Source of the DNA: Salinispora arenicola
Lineage (GTDB): Bacteria > Actinomycetota > Actinomycetes > Mycobacteriales > Micromonosporaceae
DNA length: 64,000 bases
NCBI RefSeq assembly: GCF_006716065.1
Contig: NZ_VFOL01000001.1
Location: forward strand, 248,001 to 312,000
Direction: 5' to 3'
Shown here: positions 36,606-48,081 of the stretch, one piece after another
How positions within the stretch are numbered: position 1 is the stretch's first letter
How the letters are laid out: each line of letters begins with the position of its first letter
Program-made: the position numbers and the translations under genes
The notes under the pieces: generated by a model
Told to the model about the DNA's origin: nothing
The model's input: the letters and a program-made list of their open reading frames with translations, nothing else
The model's database searches: none

Positions 36606-38131
36606 TCATCCAACCAACCGGGGTCACCCCCGCCGACGTGCTCGCCGTCGCCCGCGGCACCGCCAAGGTCGTACTCGACCCGGCGGCGATCGACGCGATG
36701 GTCGCCAGCCGGTCCGTCGTGGACGGCATCGAGGCCTCCGGCCAGCCGGTGTACGGCGTCAGCACCGGTTTCGGGGCCCTCGCCAACACGTTCGTCGCCC
36801 CGCAGCGGCGGGCGGAGCTACAGCACGCGCTGATCCGTTCACACGCCGCCGGGGTGGGCTCCGCCATGCCCCGCGAGGTGGTCCGGGCGATGATGCTGCT
36901 GCGCGTACGGTCCCTCGCGCTCGGCCGCTCCGGCGTCCGGCCGATCGTCGCCACGGCACTCGTTGACCTGCTCAACAACGATGTCACCCCGTGGGTACCC
37001 GAACACGGGTCGCTGGGAGCCTCCGGGGACCTGGCGCCGCTGGCGCACTGCGCGCTGGCGCTGCTCGGCGAGGGCTGGGTGCTGGGCGCGGCCGGTGACC
37101 GGATCCCGGCCGGCGAGGCGCTGCGCCGGGCCGGTCTCACCCCGATCGAGCTGGCGGCCAAGGAGGGGCTGGCCCTGATCAACGGCACCGACGGGATGCT
37201 CGGCATGCTGCTGCTGGCCAACCACGACGCCACGCACCTGTTCACCCTGGCCGACGTCACGGCCGCCCTGGCCATCGAGGCGATGCTCGGGTCGGAACGA
37301 CCTTTCCGACCCGAGTTGCACACGATCCGCCCACACCCCGGTCAGGCCGCCTCGGCGGCGAACATCCACCGCCTGCTCCAGGACTCGGCGGTGATGGAAT
37401 CGCACCGCGACGACGTGACGCACGCGGTGCAGGACGCATACTCGATGCGATGCGCGCCGCAGGTCGCCGGGGCCGCCCGCGACACCCTGGACTTCGCCCG
37501 GCAGGTGGCGGGCCGGGAACTGATCTCGGTGGTGGACAACCCGGTGGTGCTACCGGACGGCCGGGTCGAGTCGACCGGGAACTTCCACGGCGCACCACTC
37601 GGTTTCGCCGCCGACTTCCTCGCCGTCGCCGCCGCCGAGGTCGGCGCGATCGCCGAGCGACGGGTGGACCGGCTGCTCGACGTGACCCGCTCCCGCGACC
37701 TACCGGCGTTCCTCTCCCCCGACGCCGGCGTCAACTCAGGGCTGATGATCGCCCAGTACACGGCGGCGGGCATCGTCGCGGAGAACCGCCGGCTCGCCGC
37801 ACCCGCCTCGGTGGACTCGCTGCCCACCAGCGGAATGCAGGAGGACCACGTGTCGATGGGCTGGGCGGCGACACGGAAACTGCGGACCGTCCTGGACAAC
37901 CTCACCAGCCTGCTCGCGGTCGAGCTGCTCGCCGCGGTCCGCGGGCTCCAACTGCGGGCCCCGCTGCGACCGTCCCCGGCCGGGCGGGCCGCCATCGCCG
38001 CGTTGGCCGGGGCCGCCGGGGATCCCGGCCCGGACATCTTCCTCGCTCCGGTGCTGGAGACCGCCCGTACGGTGGTGGCCGGCCCGGAGTTGCGCGCCGC
38101 GATCGAACGTGAGGTCGGCGCGCTGGCCTGA
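36593..38131 (+). CDS. hutH: Histidine ammonia-lyase
   Basis: First enzyme of the pathway: L-histidine to urocanate and ammonia. 512 residues. The MIO prosthetic group forms from Ala143-Ser144-Gly145 in [12 protein letters not shown]. The active-site tyrosine is in [14 protein letters not shown]. It is unusual only in being last in the operon. Confidence 0.98.
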   Translation: MSTVVIQPTGVTPADVLAVARGTAKVVLDPAAIDAMVASRSVVDGIEASGQPVYGVSTGFGALANTFVAPQRRAELQHALIRSHAAGVGSAMPREVVRAMMLLRVRSLALGRSGVRPIVATALVDLLNNDVTPWVPEHGSLGASGDLAPLAHCALALLGEGWVLGAAGDRIPAGEALRRAGLTPIELAAKEGLALINGTDGMLGMLLLANHDATHLFTLADVTAALAIEAMLGSERPFRPELHTIRPHPGQAASAANIHRLLQDSAVMESHRDDVTHAVQDAYSMRCAPQVAGAARDTLDFARQVAGRELISVVDNPVVLPDGRVESTGNFHGAPLGFAADFLAVAAAEVGAIAERRVDRLLDVTRSRDLPAFLSPDAGVNSGLMIAQYTAAGIVAENRRLAAPASVDSLPTSGMQEDHVSMGWAATRKLRTVLDNLTSLLAVELLAAVRGLQLRAPLRPSPAGRAAIAALAGAAGDPGPDIFLAPVLETARTVVAGPELRAAIEREVGALA

Positions 38132-38140
38132 GCCTCCCTC

Positions 38141-38159
38141 GCCGCGCCCGGGGCGCGGC
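38141..38159. terminator. Hairpin between hutH and rdgB
   Basis: A 7-bp all-GC stem (GCCGCGC with GCGCGGC) and five-base loop begins 10 bp after the hutH stop, between converging genes. Confidence 0.45.
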
Positions 38160-38197
38160 TGCCCGCCGTCGGGTGGCCGCGCCTCGGGCACGACGGG

Positions 38198-38812
38198 TCA
38201 GGCCGGCGGAAGTACCTTGGCGATCAGCTTCGCCAGTTCGCGCAACGCCTTGCCGCGGTGGCTGATCGCGTCCTTCTCCGTCGGCGTCAGCTCGGCGTTC
38301 GTACGGTCCTGCCCGTCGCCCCGGAAGATCGGGTCGTAGCCGAAACCGCCGTCGCCACGCGGCTCCCGCAGCAGTTGACCAGGCTGCCGGCCGTCAACCA
38401 GATGTTCCTTCCCGCCGGGCAGCACCAGGGCCACCGTGCAGACGAACGAGGCGCCCCGATGCTCGTCCGGCAGATCGGCGATCTGGTCCAGGACCAGTTG
38501 CAGGTTGGCGTTGTCGTCGCCGTGGCGGCCGGCCCACCGGGCACTGAACACGCCGGGCATACCGTTGAGTGCTTCCACGGCAAGCCCGGAGTCGTCGGCG
38601 ACGGTGGGCAACCCGGTGCGCCGGCACCCTTCCCGCGCCTTGATCAGCGCGTTCTCGCCGAACGTCAGCCCGGTCTCGGGCAGCTCCGGGTACGCCTCGA
38701 CGTCGTCGAGGCCGATCAGGGCGATCCGGTGCGCGCCCAGGGCGCCGTCGAGGATGCGTTGCAGCTCGACGAGCTTCTTCCGGTTCCGGGTGGCGAGCAA
38801 AACCTTGTTCAT
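38198..38812 (-). CDS. rdgB: XTP/dITP diphosphatase
   Basis: House-cleaning nucleotide pyrophosphatase that removes dITP, XTP and related bases. 204 residues. Family motifs LLATRNRKKLVEL, GLTFGENALIKAR, VADDSGLAVEAL, GVFSARWAG, DGGFGYDPIF and SHRGKAL. Follows rph on the same strand after 52 bp. This pair is conserved in actinobacteria. Confidence 0.97.
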   Translation of the reverse strand: MNKVLLATRNRKKLVELQRILDGALGAHRIALIGLDDVEAYPELPETGLTFGENALIKAREGCRRTGLPTVADDSGLAVEALNGMPGVFSARWAGRHGDDNANLQLVLDQIADLPDEHRGASFVCTVALVLPGGKEHLVDGRQPGQLLREPRGDGGFGYDPIFRGDGQDRTNAELTPTEKDAISHRGKALRELAKLIAKVLPPA

Positions 38813-38864
38813 GCTGAGTCACCTTCGTTCGTGACCGGGGCGCCCGAAAGCGGAGGCCGGGCGC

Positions 38865-39590
38865 TCACGAGAGCGCCTTCCGCTGGGCTTCGGCCAGGTC
38901 CAGGCAGCCGGCGACGGCCAGGTCGAGCAGGGCGTCGAGCTGTCCGCGGCTGAAGACTCCCGCCTCACCCGTGCCCTGTACCTCGACGAAGTCGCCGGTG
39001 CCGGTGCACACCACGTTCAGGTCGACCTCGGCGGTCGCGTCCTCGTCGTAGTTGAGGTCCAGCCGCGGTTCACCGGCGACGACACCGACACTCACCGCGG
39101 CCACCGAACGGTGCATCACGTTCTCCGGACGACCGGCGAGGGACCGACGCGCAGCGAGCCAGGTCACCGCGTCGTACAGTGCCACGTACGCGCCGGTGAT
39201 CGCGGCCGTGCGGGTGCCGCCGTCGGCCTGAAGCACGTCGCAGTCGAGCACGACGGAGTTCTCACCCAGCGCCTTCAGGTCGATCGACGCCCGCAGGCTC
39301 CGGCCGATCAACCGGGAGATCTCGTGGGTACGCCCACCGACCCGCCCCTTGACGCTCTCCCGGTCGGAGCGGGTGTTGGTGGCGCGGGGCAGCATCGCGT
39401 ACTCGGCGGTGACCCAGCCGAGCCCGGAGCCCTTGCGCCAGCGGGGCACCCCCTCGGTGACACTCGCGGTGCACAAGACGCGGGTGGCGCCGAACTCCAC
39501 CAGCACGGAGCCCTCGGGATGGGTGCTCCAACCTCTGGTCAGGGTCACCGGTCGAAGGTGGTCGGGCAGCCGCCCGTCAGGTCGCGCCAT
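38865..39590 (-). CDS. rph: Ribonuclease PH
   Basis: Phosphorolytic trimming of tRNA 3' ends. 241 residues. Signatures [47 protein letters not shown] and [19 protein letters not shown] at 39590 lies exactly six bases after TAGGGT (minus strand), so it is leaderless. That promoter sits inside the glycosyltransferase remnant. Confidence 0.97.
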   Translation of the reverse strand: MARPDGRLPDHLRPVTLTRGWSTHPEGSVLVEFGATRVLCTASVTEGVPRWRKGSGLGWVTAEYAMLPRATNTRSDRESVKGRVGGRTHEISRLIGRSLRASIDLKALGENSVVLDCDVLQADGGTRTAAITGAYVALYDAVTWLAARRSLAGRPENVMHRSVAAVSVGVVAGEPRLDLNYDEDATAEVDLNVVCTGTGDFVEVQGTGEAGVFSRGQLDALLDLAVAGCLDLAEAQRKALS

Positions 39591-39838
39591 GCCTGCACCC
39601 TATGCGGTGGCGGGTGCGGAAGGTCTCGGGGTGTCCCGGCCGGCTCAGGCGGGCGTGGCGGCGGCGTCACTCGCCCCCATGGGTGCCGCTCGGTGGCGTC
39701 CCCGCGCCACGGCACCACCAGAACCGGGTCCTGCCCAGCCGCCCGGTAGTCCTCGCCGAGGTTTCGCAGCGCCGTCCGTAACCCACCGGACCGGCCGGAG
39801 ACGACGTTGGCCCGCCGGACGATACGCAGCCCGCTCAT
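39545..39838 (-). pseudogene. Truncated glycosyltransferase N-terminus
   Basis: From ATG at 39838 the frame reads MSGLRIVRRANVVSGRSGGL, then RTALRNLGEDYRAAGQDPVL and VVPWRGD. This is the donor-independent first strand and helix of GT4 glycosyltransferases (rANfvaPrSGGLrTaLrelg.gY.aaGHepvlvvPG). After about 60 codons it becomes proline-rich nonsense and runs into rph. Only the first Rossmann unit remains. Confidence 0.65.
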
Positions 39839-39888
39839 CCGGCTCCGCCCGGGTTCACGCGACCGGCCACCCGCGGTCCGGCGGGCGT

Positions 39889-41037
39889 TCACGACGCCGC
39901 GGGTAGGTCCAGCGCCGAGGCACCGGACCGGAGGACCGCCCGGTAGTGGCCGATCAGCTCGTCGCCGACCGCCGTCCAACTGCGGCGGATGACGGCGGCC
40001 CGGGCCGCCGCCGCGTACGCCTGCCGGCGGGCCCCGTCGGTGGCGAGCACCCGGACGGCGTCGGCGAGCGCCCCGGCGTCGCCGGGCGGCACCAGTGTCC
40101 CGGTCACCCCGGACTTGACCAGGTCGACCGGCCCGCCGGCCGCCGGAGCCACCACGGGTACACCACTGGCCAGTGCCTCCTGGATCGTCTGGCCGAACGT
40201 TTCGTGTGGGCCGGTGTGCGCGAAGACGTCGAGGCTCGCGTAGAGGCGGGCGAGGTCCTCGCCGTGCTGCACACCGAGAAACGCCGCGCCCGGCAGGGAC
40301 CGCTCCAGCCGCCGGCGGTCCGGCCCGTCGCCGACGACCACGACCCGGACGCCGGGCAGGCGGGTGGTGGCCTCGAGCAGGTCGACCCGCTTCTCGGGGG
40401 CAAGCCGCCCGACGTAGCCGACGAGCAGTTCACCGCCGGGCGCGAGAGCCCGGTGCAGCGCGGCGCACCGCTTCGCCGGCTGGAAGCGCTCGCCGTCGAT
40501 GCCGCGTCGCCAGAGCCAGATTCGCTGCACCCCGTTGGCGACGAGATCGGCGGCGGCCCGGGTGGACGGCGCGAGCGTACGCTGGGCCGAATTGTGGATC
40601 TCGCGGATCCACCGCCAGACCGCCGCCTCGCCCCAGCCGACCCGATACGCGCGGGCGTATGAGGCGACGTCGGTCTGGTAGACGGCAACCGTCGGCAGGT
40701 CGTGCCGGGCCGCCAGGGTCGCGGCCCGTGCCCCGAGCACGAACGGACTGGCCAGGTGAACGATGTCGGGGGCGCACGACAGCAACGCGCCGGTCAGCTG
40801 GGCCTGCGTCGGTACGCCCAACCGGAAGCCCTGGTAGCGCGGCAGCGGAACGCTGGGGATGCGGACCACCGGGTACGAGTGCCGGTTCGACTCGTGGCGG
40901 CGGGCCCCACCCGGGGCGGGCGCGATGACCACCGGTTCGTGTCCGCGGGCGACCAGGTGCTCTGCTGCCCGCACCACCGAGTGCGCGACACCGTTCACGT
41001 CCGGCGGGAACGATTCGGTCACGATGGCGATGCGCAT
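39889..41037 (-). CDS. mgtA: GDP-mannose-dependent alpha-mannosyltransferase (MgtA-like, GT4)
   Basis: 382 residues closely resembling M. tuberculosis Rv0557 (MgtA), which adds mannose to a glucuronosyl-diacylglycerol core of lipoglycans. Shared features are AIVTESFPPDVNGVAHSVVR, DIVHLASPFVLGARA, PTVAVYQTDVASYARAYRVG, LAPSTRAA, LLVGYVGRLAPEKRVDLLE, the GT4 motif HTGPHETFGQTIQEALASG, and SWTAVGDELIGHY. It acts at the cytoplasmic face of the membrane. It is inserted with the broken relative between the MBL-fold gene and rph. Confidence 0.88.
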   Translation of the reverse strand: MRIAIVTESFPPDVNGVAHSVVRAAEHLVARGHEPVVIAPAPGGARRHESNRHSYPVVRIPSVPLPRYQGFRLGVPTQAQLTGALLSCAPDIVHLASPFVLGARAATLAARHDLPTVAVYQTDVASYARAYRVGWGEAAVWRWIREIHNSAQRTLAPSTRAAADLVANGVQRIWLWRRGIDGERFQPAKRCAALHRALAPGGELLVGYVGRLAPEKRVDLLEATTRLPGVRVVVVGDGPDRRRLERSLPGAAFLGVQHGEDLARLYASLDVFAHTGPHETFGQTIQEALASGVPVVAPAAGGPVDLVKSGVTGTLVPPGDAGALADAVRVLATDGARRQAYAAAARAAVIRRSWTAVGDELIGHYRAVLRSGASALDLPAAS

Positions 41038-41124
41038 GCCCTCACCGTGCGGGTGCCACGGGTGCGCCGGACGACGGCAGCCTGACCGGCCGGCGAACAG
41101 TACGGCAAGAGCGGACTGCGCCGG

Positions 41125-41871
41125 TCAGACCTCGTAGCTCGCGCCAGGCCGGACCACCTCGAGCGGGCCGGCGTACGCGGCGGCGGCGGACGCGACGGTG
41201 TGCGCCTCGCTGGCCCAGGCCGTCACGAGGTGGGTCAGCAGCAGCCGGCCGACGCCGGCCTTGGCGGCGGCCTCGCCGGCCTCCCGGCCGGTCAGGTGCA
41301 GGTCAGGCGGGTTCTCCACGCCGTCGAGGTAGCTCGCCTCGCAGAGGAACACGTCGGCTCCCTGGGCCAGCTGGAGCAGGGCTTCGCACGGGGCGGTGTC
41401 GGAGGAGTAGCAGAGCACCCGCCCGTTGTGCTCCAGCCGGACCCCGTACGTCTCGATCGGGTGGTTGACCCGGTCGACGGTGACGGTCAGTGGGCCGATC
41501 GGAAAGCTCCCCGGTTGCAGCGCGTAGAACTGGTACACGTCCTCCACGGTGCCGTCCTGCGGTCCGCACGCGGCAGCGAGCCGATCCGGTGCGCCGGCCG
41601 GCGCGTACACCGGCAGCGGCGGATACGGACCGTCCGGGGCATACCGCCGGACGACCACGTACAGCGCGGCGTCGAGGAAGTGGTCGCCGTGCAGGTGGGT
41701 GAGGAGGACCGCGTCGGGACTGTGCAGCCCCGCGTAGCGCTGGAGGGTCGACAGTGACCCGGACCCGAAGTCGACCAGGAGTCGGAAGCCGGCGGCCTCG
41801 ACCAGATAGGCCGAGCAGGGGGACTCCGGGCCGGGGAAGCTCCCGGCGCAACCCAACACCGTCAGTCGCAT
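41125..41871 (-). CDS. Metallo-beta-lactamase fold hydrolase (Rv1339-type phosphodiesterase)
   Basis: 248 residues. Metal motif THLHGDH at 58-64, later histidines in TVDRVNHPIETYG, YSSDTAPCEAL and LTHL. The order of neighbouring genes matches M. tuberculosis Rv1339, an atypical cyclic-nucleotide phosphodiesterase. RNase Z-like enzymes share the fold, but the RNase Z exosite arm is absent. Likely lowers cAMP. Confidence 0.85.
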   Translation of the reverse strand: MRLTVLGCAGSFPGPESPCSAYLVEAAGFRLLVDFGSGSLSTLQRYAGLHSPDAVLLTHLHGDHFLDAALYVVVRRYAPDGPYPPLPVYAPAGAPDRLAAACGPQDGTVEDVYQFYALQPGSFPIGPLTVTVDRVNHPIETYGVRLEHNGRVLCYSSDTAPCEALLQLAQGADVFLCEASYLDGVENPPDLHLTGREAGEAAAKAGVGRLLLTHLVTAWASEAHTVASAAAAYAGPLEVVRPGASYEV

Positions 41872-42039
41872 CGAGTCGTCTCACTGTCACGATCTGTAGT
41901 GTCCGCGCCGGTCATCTCTCCGCGGAACATGGTTTCCACCGCCGCGTACGCCACGCTGCGCAGCCTACGCTCGGCTACCCGAACGCATGAATCATCCCCG
42001 GAAAGGTGTCACGAACGTGACACCGTCCCGGTCGGTGGG

Positions 42040-43357
<1,318 letters not shown>

Positions 43358-43427
43358 GATGCGGGTACTCCTCTGTCGGGTGTGCCGAAAGGGTGACGGG
43401 ACGTGGTGGGGCGTTACGGCGCTGGAG

Positions 43428-43916
43428 TCAGCGGCCGGAACACTCGTAGTCGACCGTCGCCGGGCTCTGCCCGAACATGTAGGACTGCACGGCGTGCGGG
43501 TCCACCCCGGCGTCCAGGATGCGGACCGGCTCCTCGGTCACCACGCCGTCCACGATCCGAAAGGAGCGAATCTCCTCGGAGTCGGGCTCTCGGGTGGAGA
43601 CGAGCAGGTAGTGCGCGTCGGGCTCACCGGCGAAGGAGACGTCGGTGCGCGACGGGTACGCCTCGGTCGCGGTGTGCGAGTGGTAGATGACGACGGGCGC
43701 CTCGTCCCGGTCGTCCATCTCTCGCCAGACCCGCAACTGCTCCATCGAGTCGAACTCGTAGAACGTCATGGAGCGGGCGGCGTTCTCCATCGGGATGTGC
43801 CGAGTGGGGGTGTCACTGCCGGCGGGACCGGCGACCACGCCGCAGGCCTCGTCGGGGTGGTCCCGACGGGCATGGGCAACGATCGCGTCGGCGATCGCCC
43901 GGTCGATGCTCAGCAC
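43428..43916 (-). CDS. mec: Mec+ JAMM metalloprotease (CysO-cysteine peptidase)
   Basis: 162 residues. JAB1/MPN/Mov34 metal motif HSHTATEAYPSRTD (His79, His81, Asp92) with catalytic Glu23 in HPDEACGVV. In mycobacteria it releases cysteine from the CysO-Cys adduct. Start GTG at 43916 is seven bases after TACGCT on the minus strand, so it is probably leaderless. Followed by cysO after 70 bp. Confidence 0.93.
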   Translation of the reverse strand: MLSIDRAIADAIVAHARRDHPDEACGVVAGPAGSDTPTRHIPMENAARSMTFYEFDSMEQLRVWREMDDRDEAPVVIYHSHTATEAYPSRTDVSFAGEPDAHYLLVSTREPDSEEIRSFRIVDGVVTEEPVRILDAGVDPHAVQSYMFGQSPATVDYECSGR

Positions 43917-43971
43917 GCCGACCAGCGTAGCGCCTGCCCGCGCGGGCCGGCGAGGTGGCAGCCGTCACGAA

Positions 43972-44472
43972 TCACTCGATCAACGCGTTGAGCAGGGACT
44001 CCTGCAAATAGCCCAAGTACGCGTAGACCGACAGTTGGAACATCCGGCTGGACGCGGGGTCCTTGGCGACCGCCTCGTCCAGCTCCGCACCGAGATCGGT
44101 GCTGTCCCGGATCTCCAGCCGGACGCCCATCGCCAGCCGGGCGTCGTTGAGCGCCCGCAGCCAGGCCTCGGCCGCCTCGCTGTCGAGCCGGACCTCGCCA
44201 CCGGTGTCGTCGGGCAGCGCCGCGAGGATCGCACCGGCCTGGTCGATCTTCGCGGTTTTCAGGTCGCCCTCGGTGTACCGACGAAACTCGGCGGCACCCT
44301 CCGCGTCGTCCGGATAGACCTCCGGGAAGAGCCGCACGACCACCGGGTCGGCATGGTCGAACGCGTCAGTGAGTAGGCCGACCACCTCGGAGGCGACCTT
44401 CCGCAGGACTCGGACCTCGTCGACGGCGAACGTGGCCACGTAGTGGTCGCTCCGGCGCTGGAACATACTCAC
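43972..44472 (-). CDS. DUF2017 protein
   Basis: 166 residues from GTG at 44472, which overlaps the clpS stop (GTGA). Family pattern: [56 protein letters not shown], and a helical C-terminus ending [17 protein letters not shown]. Function unknown. Nearly always next to clpS in actinobacteria, suggesting a role in N-degron delivery to ClpCP. Confidence 0.88.
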   Translation of the reverse strand: MSMFQRRSDHYVATFAVDEVRVLRKVASEVVGLLTDAFDHADPVVVRLFPEVYPDDAEGAAEFRRYTEGDLKTAKIDQAGAILAALPDDTGGEVRLDSEAAEAWLRALNDARLAMGVRLEIRDSTDLGAELDEAVAKDPASSRMFQLSVYAYLGYLQESLLNALIE

Positions 44473-44759
44473 GCCCGGTCCACCGTCGCCCACAGTCCGT
44501 ACGCGTGCAGCTGCGACGCGTCGTGCTCCATCCGCTCCCGGCTGCCGCTGGTGACCACCGCCCGACCCTTGTGGTGCACGTCCAGCATGAGCTGCTCGGC
44601 CCGCTCCCGGCTGTAGCCGAACAACTTCTGGAAGACCCAGGTCACGTACGTCATCAGGTTGACCGGGTCGTCCCAAACGATCGTCACCCACGGGCGGTCG
44701 GGCGCCGGCACCTCATCGGTGTCCGGCGTCTCGAGTGGTGCAACCTGTGGAGCCGCCAT
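44469..44759 (-). CDS. clpS: ClpS adaptor for ATP-dependent Clp protease
   Basis: 96 residues. Family signatures [47 protein letters not shown], including the binding-pocket Asp-Asp and His. Delivers N-end-rule substrates to ClpC. Divergent from pncB; the short intergenic region holds both promoters. Confidence 0.95.
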   Translation of the reverse strand: MAAPQVAPLETPDTDEVPAPDRPWVTIVWDDPVNLMTYVTWVFQKLFGYSRERAEQLMLDVHHKGRAVVTSGSRERMEHDASQLHAYGLWATVDRA

Positions 44760-44922
44760 GTCCCCATCGTGCCACCGGATCCGGCGAATCGAGGAACCGG
44801 AACCCCGCCGGTCGCGGACTGCGGCAGCGGTGGGGCGACGGCCGCACCGCGGTGACGCCCGGCACCGTGGGCGATCCCGGGCCACGACACCGCGGATCCG
44901 CACGGGATTCTAGGCTGAGCCG

Positions 44923-46209
44923 GTGAGCACTCTGGGCCCCGCGCTGCTGACCGACCACTACGAGCTGACCATGGTCCGTGCCGCCCTCCGGGACGGCACC
45001 GCCGACCGTCGCTGCGTGTTCGAGGTGTTCAGCCGGCGGCTGCCCGCCGGGCGCCGCTACGGCGTCGTCGCGGGTACCGGCCGGCTGCTGGAACTGATCC
45101 AGAACTTCCGGTTCGACGCGGACGAGGTGGACTTCCTGCGGCGGACCGGGGTGGTGGACGAGTTCACCGCGCGGTGGCTCACCGACTACCGCTTCACCGG
45201 CGACATCGACGGGTACGCCGAAGGCGAGCTGTTCTTCCCCGGGTCACCGATCCTCACCGTCTCGGGCACGTTCGCCGAGTGCGTCGTACTGGAGACCCTG
45301 GTGCTGTCGGTGCTCAACCACGACTGTGCCACCGCCGCGGCAGCCGCGCGGATGGTCACCGCCGCCCGCGGACGCACCCTGATCGAGATGGGCTCCCGGC
45401 GGGCACACGAGGAGGCGGCGGTGGCGGCAGCCCGTACGGCCTACCTGGCCGGATTCGGCTTCACCTCCAACCTGGCCGCCGGTGAGCGGTACGGTATTCC
45501 CACCGCGGGCACCGCCGCGCACGCGTTCACCCTGCTACACGAGGACGAGCGGGCGGCGTTCACCTCACAGGTCGCCACGTTGGGCAAGGACACCACGCTG
45601 CTGGTCGACACGTACGACATCGGCCAGGGCATTCGCAACGCGGTCGCGGTGGCCGGGCCGGACCTGCGGGCGATCCGGATCGACTCCGGCGACCTGGCGG
45701 TCATGGCGCAGCAGTCCCGCGACCTGCTCGACTCGCTCGGCGCCACCGAAACAAAGATCATCGTCTCCGGCGACCTCGACGAGTACGCCATCGCGGCACT
45801 CGCCGCCGAGCCGGTGGACATGTACGGCGCGGGTACCGCCGTCGTAACCGGCTCCGGCTCGCCTACCGCCGGCCTGGTGTACAAACTCGTCGAAGTCGAG
45901 GGACGTCCGGTCGTCAAACGCTCCGAGCGCAAGGCCACCATCGGCGGTCGCAAGGTGGCGGTCCGCCGGCACAAGCCGACCGGCACCGCCACCGAGGAGG
46001 TGATCGTGCCACAGGGCGTACCGGATCGACAGCCCAACGACCGGCTCCTGCAACGAACGTACGTGGCCGGTGGTGAGGTCGCGACACAGCCCACGCTGAA
46101 CGAGTCGCGGGAGCACCTGCGGCAGTGCCTGATCTCGATCCCCTGGGAAGGTTTGAAACTCTCCGCCGGCGACCCGGCCATACCGGTCACCGTCGTGCCG
46201 GCCGACTGA
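44923..46209 (+). CDS. pncB: Nicotinate phosphoribosyltransferase
   Basis: NAD salvage: nicotinate plus PRPP to nicotinate mononucleotide. 428 residues. Signatures TDHYELTMVRAAL, EMGSRRAHEEAAVAAARTAYL, GTAAHAFTLLHEDE (catalytic His region), AIRIDSGDL. GTG at 44923 is six bases after TAGGCT, so it is leaderless. Followed by pncA after 10 bp. Confidence 0.97.
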   Translation: MSTLGPALLTDHYELTMVRAALRDGTADRRCVFEVFSRRLPAGRRYGVVAGTGRLLELIQNFRFDADEVDFLRRTGVVDEFTARWLTDYRFTGDIDGYAEGELFFPGSPILTVSGTFAECVVLETLVLSVLNHDCATAAAAARMVTAARGRTLIEMGSRRAHEEAAVAAARTAYLAGFGFTSNLAAGERYGIPTAGTAAHAFTLLHEDERAAFTSQVATLGKDTTLLVDTYDIGQGIRNAVAVAGPDLRAIRIDSGDLAVMAQQSRDLLDSLGATETKIIVSGDLDEYAIAALAAEPVDMYGAGTAVVTGSGSPTAGLVYKLVEVEGRPVVKRSERKATIGGRKVAVRRHKPTGTATEEVIVPQGVPDRQPNDRLLQRTYVAGGEVATQPTLNESREHLRQCLISIPWEGLKLSAGDPAIPVTVVPAD

Positions 46210-46219
46210 AGGGCAGCAC

Positions 46220-46801
46220 ATGGGTAACGCACTGATCATTGTCGACGTGCAGAACGACTTCTGCGAGGGCGGCTCGCTGGCCGTCGCCGGTGGGGCCGAC
46301 GTCGCCGCTGGCATCAGCCGGCTGCTCGCCGCTGAGCCGGGCGGCTGGGACCACGTGGTGGCGACAAAGGACTACCACATCGACCCCGGCGCGCACTTCG
46401 GCGATCCACCGGACTTCGTCGACTCGTGGCCACCGCACTGCGTGGTGGGCACACAGGGCTCGGAGTTCCACCCCAACCTGGTCACTGACCGGGTCGAGGT
46501 GATCTTCCACAAGGGCGAGCACGCCGCCGCGTACTCCGGCTTCGAGGGGCACACCGACGACGGCGAGTGCCTGGCCGACTGGCTTCGGCGACACGGGGTC
46601 GACCAGGTGGAGATCACCGGCCTCGCCACCGACTTCTGCGTCCGGGCCACCGCCCTGGACGCGGCCGCGGAGGGCTTCCGCACCACCGTCCGGCTGGATC
46701 TGACGGCCGCCATCGGGCCCGACACTGCTCGCGGGGCGTTACAGGCCTTCTCGGACGCCGGTATCACCACCCGCGGAGAGCCTGTGATCAGGGCCGCATG
46801 A
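46220..46801 (+). CDS. pncA: Nicotinamidase
   Basis: Nicotinamide to nicotinate, supplying PncB. 193 residues. Catalytic Asp9 in IIVDVQNDF, metal site DYHIDPGAHF (Asp51, His53, His59), a lysine in FHKGEH, and nucleophile Cys in ATDFCVRAT near 142. Forms an operon with pncB. Confidence 0.96.
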   Translation: MGNALIIVDVQNDFCEGGSLAVAGGADVAAGISRLLAAEPGGWDHVVATKDYHIDPGAHFGDPPDFVDSWPPHCVVGTQGSEFHPNLVTDRVEVIFHKGEHAAAYSGFEGHTDDGECLADWLRRHGVDQVEITGLATDFCVRATALDAAAEGFRTTVRLDLTAAIGPDTARGALQAFSDAGITTRGEPVIRAA

Positions 46802-46866
46802 ACTCATAATCGCGTTGGTGAACGTCGGCTCCGCGGACGAGGATGTCCCGGGAGGTACGGACCGAC

Positions 46867-48081
46867 GTGAACCTGAAGCCTTACCGGGCGGCGCTCGCCC
46901 TGCCCGGTCTCCGAACTCTGCTGATCGTGGCGGTCCTCGCCCGTATCCCGCTCACCGCGACCGGGCTGACCCTCACGTTCTACGTCGTCCAGGACCTCGG
47001 CCGAGGGTACGGAGCCGCCGGGCTGGTCGGCGCCGCGATCACCGTCGGCGCGGCCGTCGGCGGCCCGGTGCTGGGCCGCCTGATCGACCGGCGCGGCCTT
47101 CGTCCGGTGCTGGTGTTGACCGCCGTGGCCGAGGCGATCTTCTGGTCAACCGCGCCGATGCTGCCGTACCCACTGCTGCTGCCGGCCGCGTTCCTCGCCG
47201 GTTCGCTGGCGCTGCCGATCTTCTCGGTGATCCGCAGTTCCATCGCGGCAATCGTGCCGGCGGACCGCCGCCGAGCCGCGTACGCGCTGGACTCGGTATC
47301 GGTGGAACTGGCCTTCATGATGGGTCCGGCCCTGGCCACCGTCGCGGTCACCACCATCTCCGCGCGCACCACGCTCTACCTGGTGGGGGCCGGCATCGTC
47401 GCCGCCGGCGTCGGGCTCTTCCTGCTCGACCCGCCACTTCGGGGTGCCAGCGACCCGGTAGGCCCGCAGCGTAAGGTGCCGCGGCGGGAGTGGCTCACCC
47501 CCCGGATGGTCGCCGTACTGGCCGTCAGCACCGCCGCCACCGTGGTGCTGGGCGGCACCGACGTGGCGGTGATCGCGGTGCTGCGCGACAACGGCGACAT
47601 CGGGTTCACCGGCGTGGTGCTGGCCATCTGGGCCGTCGCCTCGCTGGTCGGTGGCTTCGCCTACGGGGCGGCCACCCGGGCCCCGTCCCCGTTGGCGTTG
47701 CTGGCGGTCCTGAGCATCGCCACGATCCCGGTCGGACTGGCCGGCGCGAACTGGTGGCTGCTCGGCCTGGTACTGATCCCAGCCGGCCTGCTCTGCGCCC
47801 CGACTCTCGCCGCCACCTCGGACGCGATCAGCCGGTTGGCACCCGTGGACGCGCGCGGCGAGGCGATGGGCCTGCACGGCTCCGCCATCACCGTCGGCAT
47901 CGCGGTCGGCGCCCCACTGGCCGGTGCCGTCATCGACGCGTCGGCACCGGCCTGGGGCTTCGCCGTGACCGGCGCGGTGGGTGGCCTGGTCGCCCTGGTG
48001 GTGCTTCCGATAGAGCTGCGCCGCCGCAGGGCTGGGGCACCGGCGCCCGTTCCCGAGCCCGAGCTGACCCACGCCGCCTAG
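46867..48081 (+). CDS. MFS transporter
   Basis: 404 residues and about 12 helices. The motif A-like loop is GRLIDRRGLRPVLVL and helix 5 reads FMMGPALATVAV. Start GTG at 46867 (VNLKPYRAALALPGLRTLL), 11 bases after GGGAGG, gives the usual start of this family. ATG at 46843 is an alternative without a usable ribosome site. A CATAAT -10 at 46805-46810 provides its own promoter, so it is probably not part of pncBA. Substrate unknown. Confidence 0.85.
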   Translation: MNLKPYRAALALPGLRTLLIVAVLARIPLTATGLTLTFYVVQDLGRGYGAAGLVGAAITVGAAVGGPVLGRLIDRRGLRPVLVLTAVAEAIFWSTAPMLPYPLLLPAAFLAGSLALPIFSVIRSSIAAIVPADRRRAAYALDSVSVELAFMMGPALATVAVTTISARTTLYLVGAGIVAAGVGLFLLDPPLRGASDPVGPQRKVPRREWLTPRMVAVLAVSTAATVVLGGTDVAVIAVLRDNGDIGFTGVVLAIWAVASLVGGFAYGAATRAPSPLALLAVLSIATIPVGLAGANWWLLGLVLIPAGLLCAPTLAATSDAISRLAPVDARGEAMGLHGSAITVGIAVGAPLAGAVIDASAPAWGFAVTGAVGGLVALVVLPIELRRRRAGAPAPVPEPELTHAA

